DNA of 59,232 nt, taken from the IMG/VR virus record IMGVR_UViG_3300033153_001737, positions 1 to 59,232 of that record; one strand, 5' to 3'. Position 1 is the first letter of the stretch; each line of letters begins with the position of its first letter. A program made the translations under genes and the position numbers. Below the pieces are notes generated by a model, which was not told the origin of the DNA, searched no databases, and saw only the letters and a program-made list of their open reading frames with translations. This DNA is from a virus. Shown here piece after piece: positions 9,501 through 19,055 of the stretch.

Positions 9501-12500
9501 TTGAGACTGTTGCGACTAAAAAACCTACAAAGAAGCCAGCTAAGAAAAAACCATCTCGCGGAGAATATAAACGCACTACTCACGGTGGTAAAATTGCAGG
9601 TGGTTTATTTGCCGACTTAACTGGCGAAGAGGTTAGTATTCAAAAGGCTGTCGAAGCTGACCCTAAAAAAGTTGACATCAAAGGGCTGATAGACAGGGCT
9701 AAAGACCTCAATTATACTAAGCTAGGTATCAAGCGCTACGGTTCAGTAACGGCGTTAGCTGACACCCTGAGAGCTTATTACAACGGTACTATCACCGATG
9801 TTAAGCTACAAAAAAGCATGAGTATCTATACTCGTAATTTCTGGAACGCAATCGACAAGTCACTAAGGGATACTGATTTTTCAGACCTGATAGACCGAAA
9901 CAATCCGATTAACGACTTTGCAGATTTCACAGCACCTCAAGAAAAGAGCGACCCTAACGACGAGATTCCAAATCAGAACGGTACTGAGAAGAATATTTTC
10001 ATAGGCTGGCTTGGCGTTGACATGACTTCAAAAGAATACGCGACGATGATGGAGAAGACAAAAGAATATAACACTCCTTCTGAATATACAGCGTGGTTAG
10101 AAGGATGGATGAAGAAGACTTTCAAGAGTCGCGTACCGTCCGAGAGGCTTCATTTATTGGACAAGGGTTTATCAAGACAAGTGAGGAATGTTGTGCATAG
10201 TTTTTATCAGAAGAAACATTCGCTTGTTAATCGCTGGTTTCCAGGGATACAAGATAAGTTAAGTAGACTATATTTTGAAGTAGAGTATGTAGCTAAGAAA
10301 TACCAAGAAGGTCGCTATGGTCACGAGAGAGCATCGTGGATTTCATCGTCTGAACAGATGCCCGGACGTACTTGGGACTTGTCACAGAATAAGTTGAATC
10401 CGAAGTATGAGACTAGCAACTTCACCGAACAGGACAAAATCAGCGGATTAAGAGATGATGATATTCGCACGGTTCATTTGTCTGCCTCACAAATAGTTGA
10501 CAAGCGATTCAGGGGCGACGGTAGTGTATTTCATCAAAAAAGACATGCCGGAATTACTCCTGAATTAATGCAGGAATTAGATTCTGACTTCTCTGAACGC
10601 TGGGAGTTTGACGACTTCGATGCCCTTCTGACCGTTATCGGCGCAAAAGGTGGCGGACGTACTCAGTTGATTATGACAACAGTTGAGGAAAAGTGGCACG
10701 GCGTACTAACTCAAGAACAGTTTGAAGAATATTTAGATGCTGAAATTGAGGCTGGTAACTTGACTGACAAACACAAGTATGAGTTTGTCAAGTCGGCTGA
10801 TACTATGGATGGCAAGTTTCGATACGCACAGTTAATAGGTCAACATGAATGGGCTAAAAAGAATCGACATGACCGCTATGCAATGCCAGGTTATTGGAAA
10901 GGTATTGAAGACTTTCTGAATCGTTTAAGAATTGACCTTGCTGAGGGTTACAGTATTCAGGGTATGAAGAAAGCAATCGAAGGTGGTCGAATTAATAACA
11001 AGCTGATGATAATTCCAGTTGAGACTATTGTTCGATATAATGGACAAGAAACTACTTACGGGAAGTTCGACGGGGCTACCTTTTCATCTAGGCGCTGGTT
11101 TGACGTAGTCCAGGGTTTAATCGGGCAGAAGCCAGGAGTTGACGAGTTCGACTTGTCGTTTGTCAAGTCAGTATTCAGACACCGAAGTAAAGACGGACAG
11201 GATTATTTAGGAGCTAAACATGCACAGTTTACGGCTCCAGCTGGGATGGAATTTGTCAACCCTGAGACTGGCGAAGTTATTGCTAAAGTTGTGATGGACA
11301 AGGTAGGCGAGAAGTCAATACTTGTTGACGCTAACAATAATCAGTTTGACCATATATCATCTGACAACGAAATCAAAAACAAGGCTGGTAGCTTTGAAGA
11401 CTATTATAAACTTCACGACCTTGGCGAAGATGACATTAAGATTCTGTTCACTGGAAACAACAAGGCTAAGGACGTTTCGGTAGTACCGTTTGCGGCAACC
11501 GAGTTTATGTTATCGCACGAAAGTACCGACAACATTAAACGCTTGATTGATATTCTATCAGATAATTATATTGCACAGGCTGACGAGTATATCACTAAAT
11601 TGTACGAGTTCCTGGACGGCAAGACAGTTGACGGTAAGTTTATTCCTGGACAACAGTTGTTAGTAGATGAATTAAAGCGCGACATCCTAGCAGGTGAAAC
11701 ACCTCCTGAGATACAGCTATTGATAGGCTTAGACCCTACTGGCGCGCTACTACTTCATCCTAGCTCGGCTATGGAGCTTACAGCGTACTTTAATAACAAG
11801 TACTTACTTGACACAGCATACAAGGGAAGACGACTTGACGGGACTTCTACACAGGCGTATTTAAAGCCACAAGCAGGAATGGACATCAATCCTGGAGAGG
11901 TCAAATTCTCTATCGGTAATAAGCCGATGTTATTACAGGCTCAGAAAATGTATTCAGAAGCTATGGATATTAGTATCGAGGACTTCAGGGCCATGCCTGA
12001 GATTGAGATGATAGACTTGCTCAACGCTTGGCTCGAAGACGAAGGTGGCTTCTACGTACTTGGCTCTAGACAACCTGTTAACAAGTGGACTGCCGTAAGG
12101 CCATTCAAGGTAAAAGGTTTTGACCGACTGTCTCGCGGCGCAGAAGTATTTCACAACTACGATGATGTTATGAAAATTCTCGAAGGTGACTGGGATGGCG
12201 ACAAAACATACTTTGACGCATTCCGCAAAGCTGACGATGAATTGTTAGCACTGTACAAAGATGTTATCAATAACGACATCTCGAAAATTGACAGACAGTT
12301 ACCACTAACTCACTTTGGCGAAAAGCTAGACAAGGGCGACAAAAACAGTTTCGCTAATCTCGAACAAAGACTTCAAGTTGCTGAGAATATTATGGCAGCA
12401 GACGGAGCAGTCGGCTTGTCAGTATCTAATGCAGCATTGTTTAAAAGCTTGGCGTTCAAAAACTTCAAGCTGTCGTTTAAAGTCAAGGGTAAAGAAGATG

Positions 12501-15500
12501 TTGTCTATGAGATACAACAGCCTACCGGAAAAGACTTAGCCGCAAACTACACTTTCCAAATCCCACTTCGTATTAGTCAGATGAAAATAAAAGAAGAATA
12601 TGATATTGCTACACAGGCTACCGACAAAATATGGAATGACAAAGCTGAGGAAGTATCATACGCTCAGGTCAAGAAATGGGACGAAAAAACTGACGGTAAA
12701 CTGTGGTTACGCACTACACGCGAACACGCCTTTTCGCTAATGACGCAGATGGCTACCGATGACGCTAAATTCGGGCTATTGTCTAAGCTTTACAATTCAG
12801 CAACTACTACACTGAAGGATTTTATTGTCAGAGACATCATGTTTGCTAGCGACATTAAAGACAAGAAGCACCTGAAAATTATCAAGAATGTAATGAGCCA
12901 ATTCAATGCTCTGCAAAAGCGACAAGGTAGATTCAACGGAAAGGGTATGAATCTTGAGCAGAATATAGCTACGAGCATGCAACTCAGTGACTTGTATTCT
13001 CAAGCTACAGAAGAAGAATTTCTGTCACATCTCAATACTTCGTTTGCTCCAACGCCGTCGAAAAAAGATGTCTCGTCAGTATTTATAGAGATGGACAACT
13101 CACCAACTCCTATGGAAAAGATGATGATGGTAGTCGGCGAGAGGCAAATTGAAAGAATTAAGTCTTCTGATACAAATATGTATTCTAGCAATCCGCTAAG
13201 ATTTGAAAAAGACTATGAGTTGTTTTCTCATTATAAAGCGGTGACTGAAAGCTGGGAAACGTATCAGAAAATTATCGGTAACACTTCGATAAAAGACCAG
13301 ACTGTAGCTGTGTCGGCTATGGAAGAAATATCAGACGCATTTTACTTCATATTGCAAGAGTATTTTGACGAGACTGGAAGCGTTAAGGACAATGTCAGAA
13401 TTGACAAGAATGAAATGTTCGACTTATTTAAAGAAGAATATTTACCGATATATGAATCGCTAACTGACGCTCAAAAGGCAGTTGCTAACATGCGCTTCTT
13501 GACAGGTTCGTGGATGACAATGACTGACAAAAGACGCGGTAGGGAAGTCAGGACTAGAAGGATTAGGATTGAGAAGTTATTGCCTGCTAAGTTTCTACAT
13601 AAGGAATTAATGACCGAGTATGCAACAAGACGACTTGAGATATTGACAAATATTAGAAAAGCTGAGGGTATGATTCCAATTGCATATCCTGGACAGCGGC
13701 TCAAGGAATCGAAGGAAATATACAGGTCGTATGAGAAGAATTTTAAGAATAAGGGCTGGACATTTACGGGAATAGAGTCAACATTGTCGGCAATTAACGA
13801 AGCTGATGAGTTTTCTGACTTCTCAGATGGGATAGAAGCCGAGACGGGTGAAGAAACTAGTCACAAGGAACGTGAAGCTTATCGAATGACTGCCGAGGTA
13901 CTTGTTAACAGTATGGTAGGTAAGGTATCAGAGTCAGACATCGAGACAGCTAGAGGTATCAACAAGGCTAGGCTGAGAGCCGCAAAGGGGTTGAATGATG
14001 CAATTTACGCCGATATTGTCAATGTAGGTCAGTTAAAGGGTTGGGACTCTGAGGACATTCAAGGTCAGTTACAGGGCTGGAATGATATGTTGATGAGATT
14101 CAATCACGGACAGAAAGTCACCCCAGCTTCTATTATGTTCGGTGAGAGAAAGGCGCTAGGATTGTTAAAGCGGGCCAATACAATGATGCAACGTCGAAAT
14201 CAGCTAATGAAAAAGGCCAAGAAGAGTGGCAATATGTCATTGTGGGAGCGAGCAGTAGGTAGACCCGAAGTAGTGATGTTTATGTGGGACAGGACGGGTA
14301 TCGCTAATCGTATTGTTGAGAAAGCTTTGAAGGTCGGCGATTCTGCACAACAGGTTTTCAATCAGATGTATTTACCCGTCGGGAAACAAACTAAGCTAGT
14401 AAACGACGCGCTGACTAAAGCCGTATCTCTTGTAGAGGGTGGAATAACTTTAGGGAACGCAGGCGTTGGCTATATGGAGTATGAGGAAGATGGCAAAGCT
14501 GGAAACTCATACATCATAAAGGACAAAAGGCGTATTTCCGGAATAGTCGAATATTATATACTGTCTAAAACTGACAGGGATGGAAACACTGAGGTCATGA
14601 ATAAGTGGGTAAGCTCTGACATTATACAGATGACTGAGGATGAATTTAACAGCAAGCTTATCGAAAAGATTTCTAGTGAATTTGTATATGAGATAATGAG
14701 CGGTCAGTCTCGCTATATTTCATTTCAACGAATTGACAGCTATAACACTTTAAGAAAAGAGCACAAAGGCTTATACAATCAGATTGACAAATTAGCTACT
14801 GACAAAAATCACCCTGAATACAGACATACCTTTAAACGCGGAGGAGTTACTTATCAATATGTTATGGTGAAATCTGGAGAAGCTAAGTTGCAAACAGACC
14901 TGACCATGCCTGAATTTTACGGTGCATTTATCGTAAATATGGTTGACGCAAGCGGTAACTATACAAACTTCCTGAAGGGCAGTAGCCTGACTTCAAACGT
15001 CGGAGACACTATTGTCCCAGATGTTGCTATTCCTAAAGACGGCTGGTTCAGGTCTGAGATGGCTTCTAATATCGAAACACCGAGCGGCAAGACGTACAAA
15101 AGTTTTGTCAAATTTAGACCGTCAGAAGAAAGTTTCGGCGTCAAGGTCAATAAGGAATTGTTTAAGGACGAAGACACTTTCGGTTTGTGGAGACTTGTAG
15201 CTGAAAATAGAGCCGCATTATTCTCAATGTTTAATTTCACCAAACAAAAGAATCAGAAAACTGAAGCGATATTGCAGAAATATATTGACCGACTGAGAGT
15301 ACAATTAGGTAGGCGTTTTCCTAAAGAGATGGACCAGGAACAAAGAGAAGAAGCTATTAATGACTACATAAAAGAGAATCTTCTTTCTGGCGACATCGAG
15401 GGTAGAATGTATATCGACAAAGATGGGAAGATTCGCACTGGGAATACTGGCTTTCGTGAAGTGTTCGACAACTATATGCCTCGAATGTATCCTATTGACG

Positions 15501-17524
15501 CGCTTTATGAAATGATGGACACCGAACACGAGAGTATTCAAAGTGAATTGAATGACAGGAAAACTGAACTGTTGTCAGCAAAAAGCAAACGTGATTCAGG
15601 CAAAATCAAAAAAGAGATTGAGAAGCTTGAAGAAGATTTCAAGCATATCAATAATATCCGAAATTACAACTATGATGTTGCTGAGGGTGACGCTAAGGAA
15701 ATCAATCGTAATATTGTGTCGAGGCAGATACTTGCAGCGAAAAAACGCAAGCCATTCACTAGACCCGAACTTGCAAGAAAAGATTCACAGGTACTCAGCG
15801 ACTATATGAATGCCACTCTAGGCGTTGCATTTAACAACGAATTAGTCGCTAACCTAGTACAGTCATTGACTAAGATGTTGAATGCTGGCTTAAACGAGGA
15901 CGTTATCGACTATTCAGTTAATAAAGTTAAACAGGCGGTAGGTGACGCAGGAACTAGAGGACTGTTCGGCAAAGACAGACAGGTAGGTAGTTACAAATGG
16001 GTAGCTAAGATGTTGAACAAACTACCATTCGTCGAACAAGAATATAATGCTGATAGTGCAAGAACTGCAATATTACATGCAGGCGGCTTTGTCAGCATGA
16101 GATTCCTAGGAGCTACGGGTGCATTGCAAAACAATACACAGATAGCTAATGCTTATATTCGAGAGGGCATGGGTACAATAACCGAAGCGTGGGGTTATTT
16201 ACACGGAGACGACGAAAGTAAACAGTTGTGGAAAGAGCGAATCTCACACACTGGAGTAGAGAACACATTGTCGATGTTCGAGCATTATATGACTAAAGAC
16301 AACAAGGTCAAGTCTACCGATTTCTTTACATATCCTGGAACTATTATCCCAGGTAAGAATATGGTTCAGTGGGTTAAATTATTGAGGTTGTCAAGAAAAG
16401 AGTTCGCAAACGGAAAAGGCGGAGACTTTGAAAAGCTTGACGATTTTATAGCTAAGTTTCAAGATGCTTATCCTGGGATAAAAGGCAGGAGCATATCGTA
16501 CATCAGGAAAGCCTTGTACGACTTAATGAAGACCGACAAGGTTGAGAGCCAGGACATCAAGCTCGTTGAGTCGCGTATTAGAAATGTATTCGGAGACTTA
16601 GCTAAGGACAAATTTAGAGCCGCAGTAACGTGGAAGTTGAGTTGGTGGTTTGAAAAAGCTCCTGGAAAGGAATTGTTTACATTCACCGAGGGTGAGAAGA
16701 ATATGCGACGAATGGTTGCATTGACGGCTATCATAGGAGCTGTAAAGCGCGGCCTAATAACAATACCTAAAGAATATTATGACAAGTACGGCGACAACGC
16801 ATTCAGCGAATATATTAAGACTGACGAGTTGTACATTAATGACGAAGCTATCGACGTTGGTAGAAAAGCCGTGTATGCAATGATGTTCGGAATGTCTGAG
16901 GTACATCTAGGCGAAGCATTCTCTGGAGCGTTCAAGTTATTGAATCAGTTTAGAGGCTACCCAGTACAACAGACGCAATTTGAGTTCGATACAATGAGGT
17001 CATTCTTCGACGGAAGTAAAAATAAACAGGATAGTATTACGCGACTATTTAATGCTCAGATGGCAATATTAAAACAGGTAGCGAGTGGGAAGAAAAACAT
17101 TAACATTTACGACGATTATAAAGACCACGATGCAGTCGTGATGCTACGCTTGATGTACACGCGCTTTTTAGCCTCATCAGTATCAGTATTAATTAAAATG
17201 ATACCTATGGCTGGCGGCCTAATTAGAAGGGTGACACCCTTTGAGTTTGGGTATAGTGTTGTTCGCGGAGCTGAGTCGCCAGCATTGTCATTCACTTTAA
17301 GAATGGCAATGTGGGGTTCGCTTGCGATGTTGGGATTTGACGATGACGATGACATTTTTGAGAAAGTGTCGGAAGACGGCATCAGAAGTTTGTTGATGTT
17401 TACAACGCCTGCATTACTAGGAATGTTAGCGCGTGATGTTTATGAGTTCGCTGAGTGGTTTACCGAAATAAACGACAACGCTTCGTTTACGAATATCTTG
17501 AAAGCTAGTCCTCTGGTTGGATAA
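6560..17524 (+). CDS. Giant virion protein: putative double-psi beta-barrel RNA polymerase with a zincin domain, 3654 aa
   Basis: ATG follows GAAAGG at 6545-6550. Domains in order: an N-terminal region with an amphipathic, Gly/Ala-rich segment near residues 155-195 and repeated helical blocks to about 430; a charged linker; a zinc metallopeptidase-like domain with HEATH at 828-832 and downstream NLKEFASEVF (916-925), the pattern of peptidase domains in phage polyvalent proteins. Next comes a polymerase-like core: DG at 1504-1505 followed by FSSRRWF, and a Lys (GAKH, K1553), resembling the first barrel of single-chain DPBB polymerases; then RQP at 1837-1839 and DWDGDK at 1877-1882, matching the RAP and DFDGD signature of the second barrel, with D1877, D1879 and D1881 as predicted magnesium ligands. 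About 1,700 residues follow, ending in hydrophobic segments (around 3535-3640). Related architecture is known for the virion RNA polymerase of crAss-like phages (phi14:2 gp66). Polymerase activity is inferred from motifs. Confidence 0.7.
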   Translation: MPTEAQVRQSVLSAYKAKGYSNPPEENVQASIDQYFKKSTNNTNFSRGKALYDKYGDEAASGFTDQLAFNLRNHAREFKSGTVGMVGYLAGALGLDNASIIDYSEELRADGQRAMQEEVRNDVQLQALLAWQADDPVTFTGENANFWEWAMIKRGAASALPSIIEMTATSAIGYLTGLGGVALASKLGKGVSASSKALKATKALNATELSSLATAFKVESTVENVALAMTKRGIYDKTSKGLAMAGMTGLEGSSQYNEAMRYLVDEEGMSVDEASDKAGLSAVMYAPIAGALEYLPMGHWAKGLGLWKKGANEGTKIFARSATKLSKKLAEQQLPVRMITGAVKQATMEATTEWTQYMAQVAMDEAFVKGDYDTPEQALEAITARWKESKFNAEARESIYGGFLMGSGMGVFTPTDGIAKEAKDTETLAGQAMAAAEEAMRPEASATTVEAEDILKKASEAESEETFTSGVTPETEEERGQRIAEEKATQAAEAIEGEQQPDVPDVGDTQRPGKKKASNARGEAASYKSQILKNPNTTAEEKEEAEKAWELGKGDNSKWGQISEDLGFMAGKIRERGKDVKDENAELTPAEQEKLIELIADPEMKSVDRSAMMLEPKEQRKLMADLDSPIFEKEKPAEQAGYELDRKITIKAMRKVAEDNKIDIPTTLKLKKDIADHIDSELKKLSEKPKVSDKKIKPSEIERLTSIVENGKLREKEMSNIEWVQFDKAKKRLKVLTKKSTKPIKHEVTIDKSPELSKEMSNVLPEQKNLSSAIAKAINKTGKKVSVIYDDTIESYANAVDTGTELIVRINNERLKPDSKERGRVILHEATHLITATEIESWTEDDSRQKNNDDPVSRLADLYDYVLGEMSQEVGYSEYWELRKRRKELKAENKTLNAKDSKRVRELQDTYYGLDNLKEFASEVFTSKDFQARLQGMRVVGETTVWDKFVQIIMDIIGIEADSDVLTEALAAVIEIAGLEVETVATKKPTKKPAKKKPSRGEYKRTTHGGKIAGGLFADLTGEEVSIQKAVEADPKKVDIKGLIDRAKDLNYTKLGIKRYGSVTALADTLRAYYNGTITDVKLQKSMSIYTRNFWNAIDKSLRDTDFSDLIDRNNPINDFADFTAPQEKSDPNDEIPNQNGTEKNIFIGWLGVDMTSKEYATMMEKTKEYNTPSEYTAWLEGWMKKTFKSRVPSERLHLLDKGLSRQVRNVVHSFYQKKHSLVNRWFPGIQDKLSRLYFEVEYVAKKYQEGRYGHERASWISSSEQMPGRTWDLSQNKLNPKYETSNFTEQDKISGLRDDDIRTVHLSASQIVDKRFRGDGSVFHQKRHAGITPELMQELDSDFSERWEFDDFDALLTVIGAKGGGRTQLIMTTVEEKWHGVLTQEQFEEYLDAEIEAGNLTDKHKYEFVKSADTMDGKFRYAQLIGQHEWAKKNRHDRYAMPGYWKGIEDFLNRLRIDLAEGYSIQGMKKAIEGGRINNKLMIIPVETIVRYNGQETTYGKFDGATFSSRRWFDVVQGLIGQKPGVDEFDLSFVKSVFRHRSKDGQDYLGAKHAQFTAPAGMEFVNPETGEVIAKVVMDKVGEKSILVDANNNQFDHISSDNEIKNKAGSFEDYYKLHDLGEDDIKILFTGNNKAKDVSVVPFAATEFMLSHESTDNIKRLIDILSDNYIAQADEYITKLYEFLDGKTVDGKFIPGQQLLVDELKRDILAGETPPEIQLLIGLDPTGALLLHPSSAMELTAYFNNKYLLDTAYKGRRLDGTSTQAYLKPQAGMDINPGEVKFSIGNKPMLLQAQKMYSEAMDISIEDFRAMPEIEMIDLLNAWLEDEGGFYVLGSRQPVNKWTAVRPFKVKGFDRLSRGAEVFHNYDDVMKILEGDWDGDKTYFDAFRKADDELLALYKDVINNDISKIDRQLPLTHFGEKLDKGDKNSFANLEQRLQVAENIMAADGAVGLSVSNAALFKSLAFKNFKLSFKVKGKEDVVYEIQQPTGKDLAANYTFQIPLRISQMKIKEEYDIATQATDKIWNDKAEEVSYAQVKKWDEKTDGKLWLRTTREHAFSLMTQMATDDAKFGLLSKLYNSATTTLKDFIVRDIMFASDIKDKKHLKIIKNVMSQFNALQKRQGRFNGKGMNLEQNIATSMQLSDLYSQATEEEFLSHLNTSFAPTPSKKDVSSVFIEMDNSPTPMEKMMMVVGERQIERIKSSDTNMYSSNPLRFEKDYELFSHYKAVTESWETYQKIIGNTSIKDQTVAVSAMEEISDAFYFILQEYFDETGSVKDNVRIDKNEMFDLFKEEYLPIYESLTDAQKAVANMRFLTGSWMTMTDKRRGREVRTRRIRIEKLLPAKFLHKELMTEYATRRLEILTNIRKAEGMIPIAYPGQRLKESKEIYRSYEKNFKNKGWTFTGIESTLSAINEADEFSDFSDGIEAETGEETSHKEREAYRMTAEVLVNSMVGKVSESDIETARGINKARLRAAKGLNDAIYADIVNVGQLKGWDSEDIQGQLQGWNDMLMRFNHGQKVTPASIMFGERKALGLLKRANTMMQRRNQLMKKAKKSGNMSLWERAVGRPEVVMFMWDRTGIANRIVEKALKVGDSAQQVFNQMYLPVGKQTKLVNDALTKAVSLVEGGITLGNAGVGYMEYEEDGKAGNSYIIKDKRRISGIVEYYILSKTDRDGNTEVMNKWVSSDIIQMTEDEFNSKLIEKISSEFVYEIMSGQSRYISFQRIDSYNTLRKEHKGLYNQIDKLATDKNHPEYRHTFKRGGVTYQYVMVKSGEAKLQTDLTMPEFYGAFIVNMVDASGNYTNFLKGSSLTSNVGDTIVPDVAIPKDGWFRSEMASNIETPSGKTYKSFVKFRPSEESFGVKVNKELFKDEDTFGLWRLVAENRAALFSMFNFTKQKNQKTEAILQKYIDRLRVQLGRRFPKEMDQEQREEAINDYIKENLLSGDIEGRMYIDKDGKIRTGNTGFREVFDNYMPRMYPIDALYEMMDTEHESIQSELNDRKTELLSAKSKRDSGKIKKEIEKLEEDFKHINNIRNYNYDVAEGDAKEINRNIVSRQILAAKKRKPFTRPELARKDSQVLSDYMNATLGVAFNNELVANLVQSLTKMLNAGLNEDVIDYSVNKVKQAVGDAGTRGLFGKDRQVGSYKWVAKMLNKLPFVEQEYNADSARTAILHAGGFVSMRFLGATGALQNNTQIANAYIREGMGTITEAWGYLHGDDESKQLWKERISHTGVENTLSMFEHYMTKDNKVKSTDFFTYPGTIIPGKNMVQWVKLLRLSRKEFANGKGGDFEKLDDFIAKFQDAYPGIKGRSISYIRKALYDLMKTDKVESQDIKLVESRIRNVFGDLAKDKFRAAVTWKLSWWFEKAPGKELFTFTEGEKNMRRMVALTAIIGAVKRGLITIPKEYYDKYGDNAFSEYIKTDELYINDEAIDVGRKAVYAMMFGMSEVHLGEAFSGAFKLLNQFRGYPVQQTQFEFDTMRSFFDGSKNKQDSITRLFNAQMAILKQVASGKKNINIYDDYKDHDAVVMLRLMYTRFLASSVSVLIKMIPMAGGLIRRVTPFEFGYSVVRGAESPALSFTLRMAMWGSLAMLGFDDDDDIFEKVSEDGIRSLLMFTTPALLGMLARDVYEFAEWFTEINDNASFTNILKASPLVG

Positions 17525-17529
17525 TAGAA

Positions 17530-17572
17530 ACAGGTAGGGGTGGTCGGTTAACTCCACCCCTATTTATCCTGT
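17530..17572. terminator. Bidirectional terminator where late and early blocks converge
   Basis: TAGGGGTGG (17535-17543) pairs with CCACCCCTA (17554-17562), and an outer ACAGG (17530-17534) with CCTGT (17568-17572). An A/T-rich tail flanks both sides. It lies between the end of the giant + gene and the end of the - strand block, so it probably stops both transcripts. Confidence 0.8.
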
Positions 17573-17584
17573 CAGGAGATTAAA

Positions 17585-18370
17585 TTATTTCTTGCTGAAA
17601 TTGTCTAAGTCTGATTTGATTCCAGATAATGATTTTATTGCAGTACCTATTCTATTAGATGCCGCTTCTGTATTTTCTAATAGTGAATCTATTTGATTTG
17701 TGTCAGTTATATTTTCTGATTTTAATTTTCTCAGTAATCCTAATAACCTGTAATAATTACTCCAGCCATATTCACCTAACAATTTTTCTAAACTACTTTT
17801 TTCTACATCTGTGTTTATATTTTCTTCAGCATCGGCAAGTCTTTTAACTAATTGTGATTTTATTATCATTGAAAGTCGTCTTGTAGATATTTTCTTTAGT
17901 AGCCAATCTCTCCAGTATTCCTCTTTAGTCGAATAGAATGGTATTCTGTCACTATCAATTTTGTTCATGATAATATATGTAGCCATCTCAGGTGGAAATT
18001 GTACGTCTCTAAACAGAGCCTTTTTCATAATCCTAAGCCCATTTTCAACCTTGTCGTTATAGTATATTAAGCCACATCTGTCATCAACTTCGTGCTTTTT
18101 AATCAAGCCAGTTGGGCATACCCAGTAAAAGAAATTGCAATAGCCTAAATAGTCTACCCATTTAGTATCATTAATAAAATCAGAACGTGATATTTTTATT
18201 TCGTAGGCTGTAAAGTGATTTTTAACCCACGACTTTTTCATAGCTAAAGCATCAAGAATTTTAAGTTGTCCTTTCGGTACGTAGCTTGGTCCATTCTTTA
18301 CCTCAGTCATGAAAAAGTCGTCTTCGTGTTTCCTTGCTAACGCTTTTTTTATCTCAGTTGATGAAATCAT
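17585..18370 (-). CDS. MmcB-like PD-(D/E)xK nuclease, 261 aa
   Basis: The N-terminal half carries YEIKISRSDF (56-65), then KWVDYLGYCNFFYWVCP (70-86) and DDRCGLI (96-102). This is the pattern of the MmcB family (Pfam DUF4287/MmcB-type DNA repair nucleases), in which the E-x-K of the PD-(D/E)xK fold is followed by a 'W-DY--YCD-FYF--P' stretch. The C-terminal 120 residues are helical and unassigned. It is the last gene of the early block, with a 4-base overlap to the gene upstream. Likely job: processing or repair of DNA ends or branched DNA; the target is unknown. Could also be a Holliday-junction or nicking enzyme of the same fold. Confidence 0.65.
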   Translation of the reverse strand: MISSTEIKKALARKHEDDFFMTEVKNGPSYVPKGQLKILDALAMKKSWVKNHFTAYEIKISRSDFINDTKWVDYLGYCNFFYWVCPTGLIKKHEVDDRCGLIYYNDKVENGLRIMKKALFRDVQFPPEMATYIIMNKIDSDRIPFYSTKEEYWRDWLLKKISTRRLSMIIKSQLVKRLADAEENINTDVEKSSLEKLLGEYGWSNYYRLLGLLRKLKSENITDTNQIDSLLENTEAASNRIGTAIKSLSGIKSDLDNFSKK

Positions 18371-18732
18371 ATTCGTACTAAATCTTTAATCGGGTAAAAA
18401 ACTTGCAAGTCGAATCCGTCTGATTTAAAGTGTAGGAATATTTTCTTTTCTAGTATTTCTTTTGCCATTACTGAATAGTATTTTTGATTCATTCTTATAT
18501 ATATCGGCTTCTTTGAAAGTCGCTTATGCTCAGCCAGCCACTGGAGGGCGTAATAATTAAAACCAATCATTCCACCCCCCGCTCTCATTATTCCGTTTTT
18601 ACTTACAAATTTGATAACTTTACCGTCTTTGAATGCAAATATTTGCTTGTTATTTATATCCTTTTTTAGCTTTAGGTAGATACCCGTATCTCCGATGAGT
18701 AGCTTGTTCCCTTGGTCGTCTAGTTTCTTCAT
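18367..18732 (-). CDS. Unknown protein, 121 aa
   Basis: A basic protein with alternating beta-like segments (LLIGDTGIYLKLKKDI, KKIFLHFKSDGFDLQVFYP) and no membrane helix. Its start lies 83 bases inside the upstream gene in another frame, and its stop overlaps the MmcB-like gene by 4 bases. The start is uncertain: the ATG at 18732 has only a weak GA-rich site upstream. No family recognised. Confidence 0.6.
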   Translation of the reverse strand: MKKLDDQGNKLLIGDTGIYLKLKKDINNKQIFAFKDGKVIKFVSKNGIMRAGGGMIGFNYYALQWLAEHKRLSKKPIYIRMNQKYYSVMAKEILEKKIFLHFKSDGFDLQVFYPIKDLVRI

Positions 18733-18835
18733 CTTTCATCTCTTCCATTCTGCATACGGCCTTAAACCATTGTCGCGTGTCCCATAACATTGGGTCGTAA
18801 CCTCTCTCGACCGCAAATTCTTTAGCTTTGCTCAT
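18650..18835 (-). CDS. Small basic protein, 61 aa
   Basis: Starts MSKAKEFAVERGYDPMLWDT and ends with a strongly basic tail (RRPREQATHRRYGYLPKAKK). Overlaps the next gene downstream by 83 bases in a different frame and the upstream gene by 14. The long overlap makes either an unusual pair of overlapping genes or a wrong start in the downstream gene; the first 30 residues look like real protein. Function unknown. Confidence 0.5.
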   Translation of the reverse strand: MSKAKEFAVERGYDPMLWDTRQWFKAVCRMEEMKDEETRRPREQATHRRYGYLPKAKKGYK

Positions 18836-19055
18836 TCGGAATGTCTTTGAGTGAAAATTCTATTTGCGCACATTTGTCGTGATTGTAAAGAGTTGAAGAA
18901 AGTATTAATTTTATTTTCTGTAACAATTTCAAATAATCACTTTCACAATCTCTGTCAATAGAATCTACCATTTCAAAACCTTCATAATTATTAGCTGGCT
19001 GTCCCGTATATGATTTGTTCATTTCGTCAATCATTGCATCAGTTGTTTTACTCAT
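18822..19055 (-). CDS. Small acidic unknown protein, 77 aa
   Basis: ATG overlaps the stop of the upstream gene by 4 bases. The product is acidic and helical (NNYEGFEMVDSIDRDCESDY, then a Leu/Lys-rich helix). No domain or membrane segment is recognised. Part of the tightly overlapped 17.6-20.3 kb gene run. Confidence 0.55.
   Translation of the reverse strand: MSKTTDAMIDEMNKSYTGQPANNYEGFEMVDSIDRDCESDYLKLLQKIKLILSSTLYNHDKCAQIEFSLKDIPNEQS

Noticed and set aside
7078-17382. Antisense open frames of 60-94 codons opposite the giant gene
   Set aside because: They lack ribosome-binding sites and have the low-complexity look of shadows of the + strand coding sequence.
6560-17524. N4-type (T7-like single-subunit) virion polymerase as the nature of the giant protein
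   Set aside because: The T7-type motif set (a TxxGR-like motif, R-x3-K-x6-YG and HDD/HDS) was not found, whereas the DxDGD barrel motif is clear.
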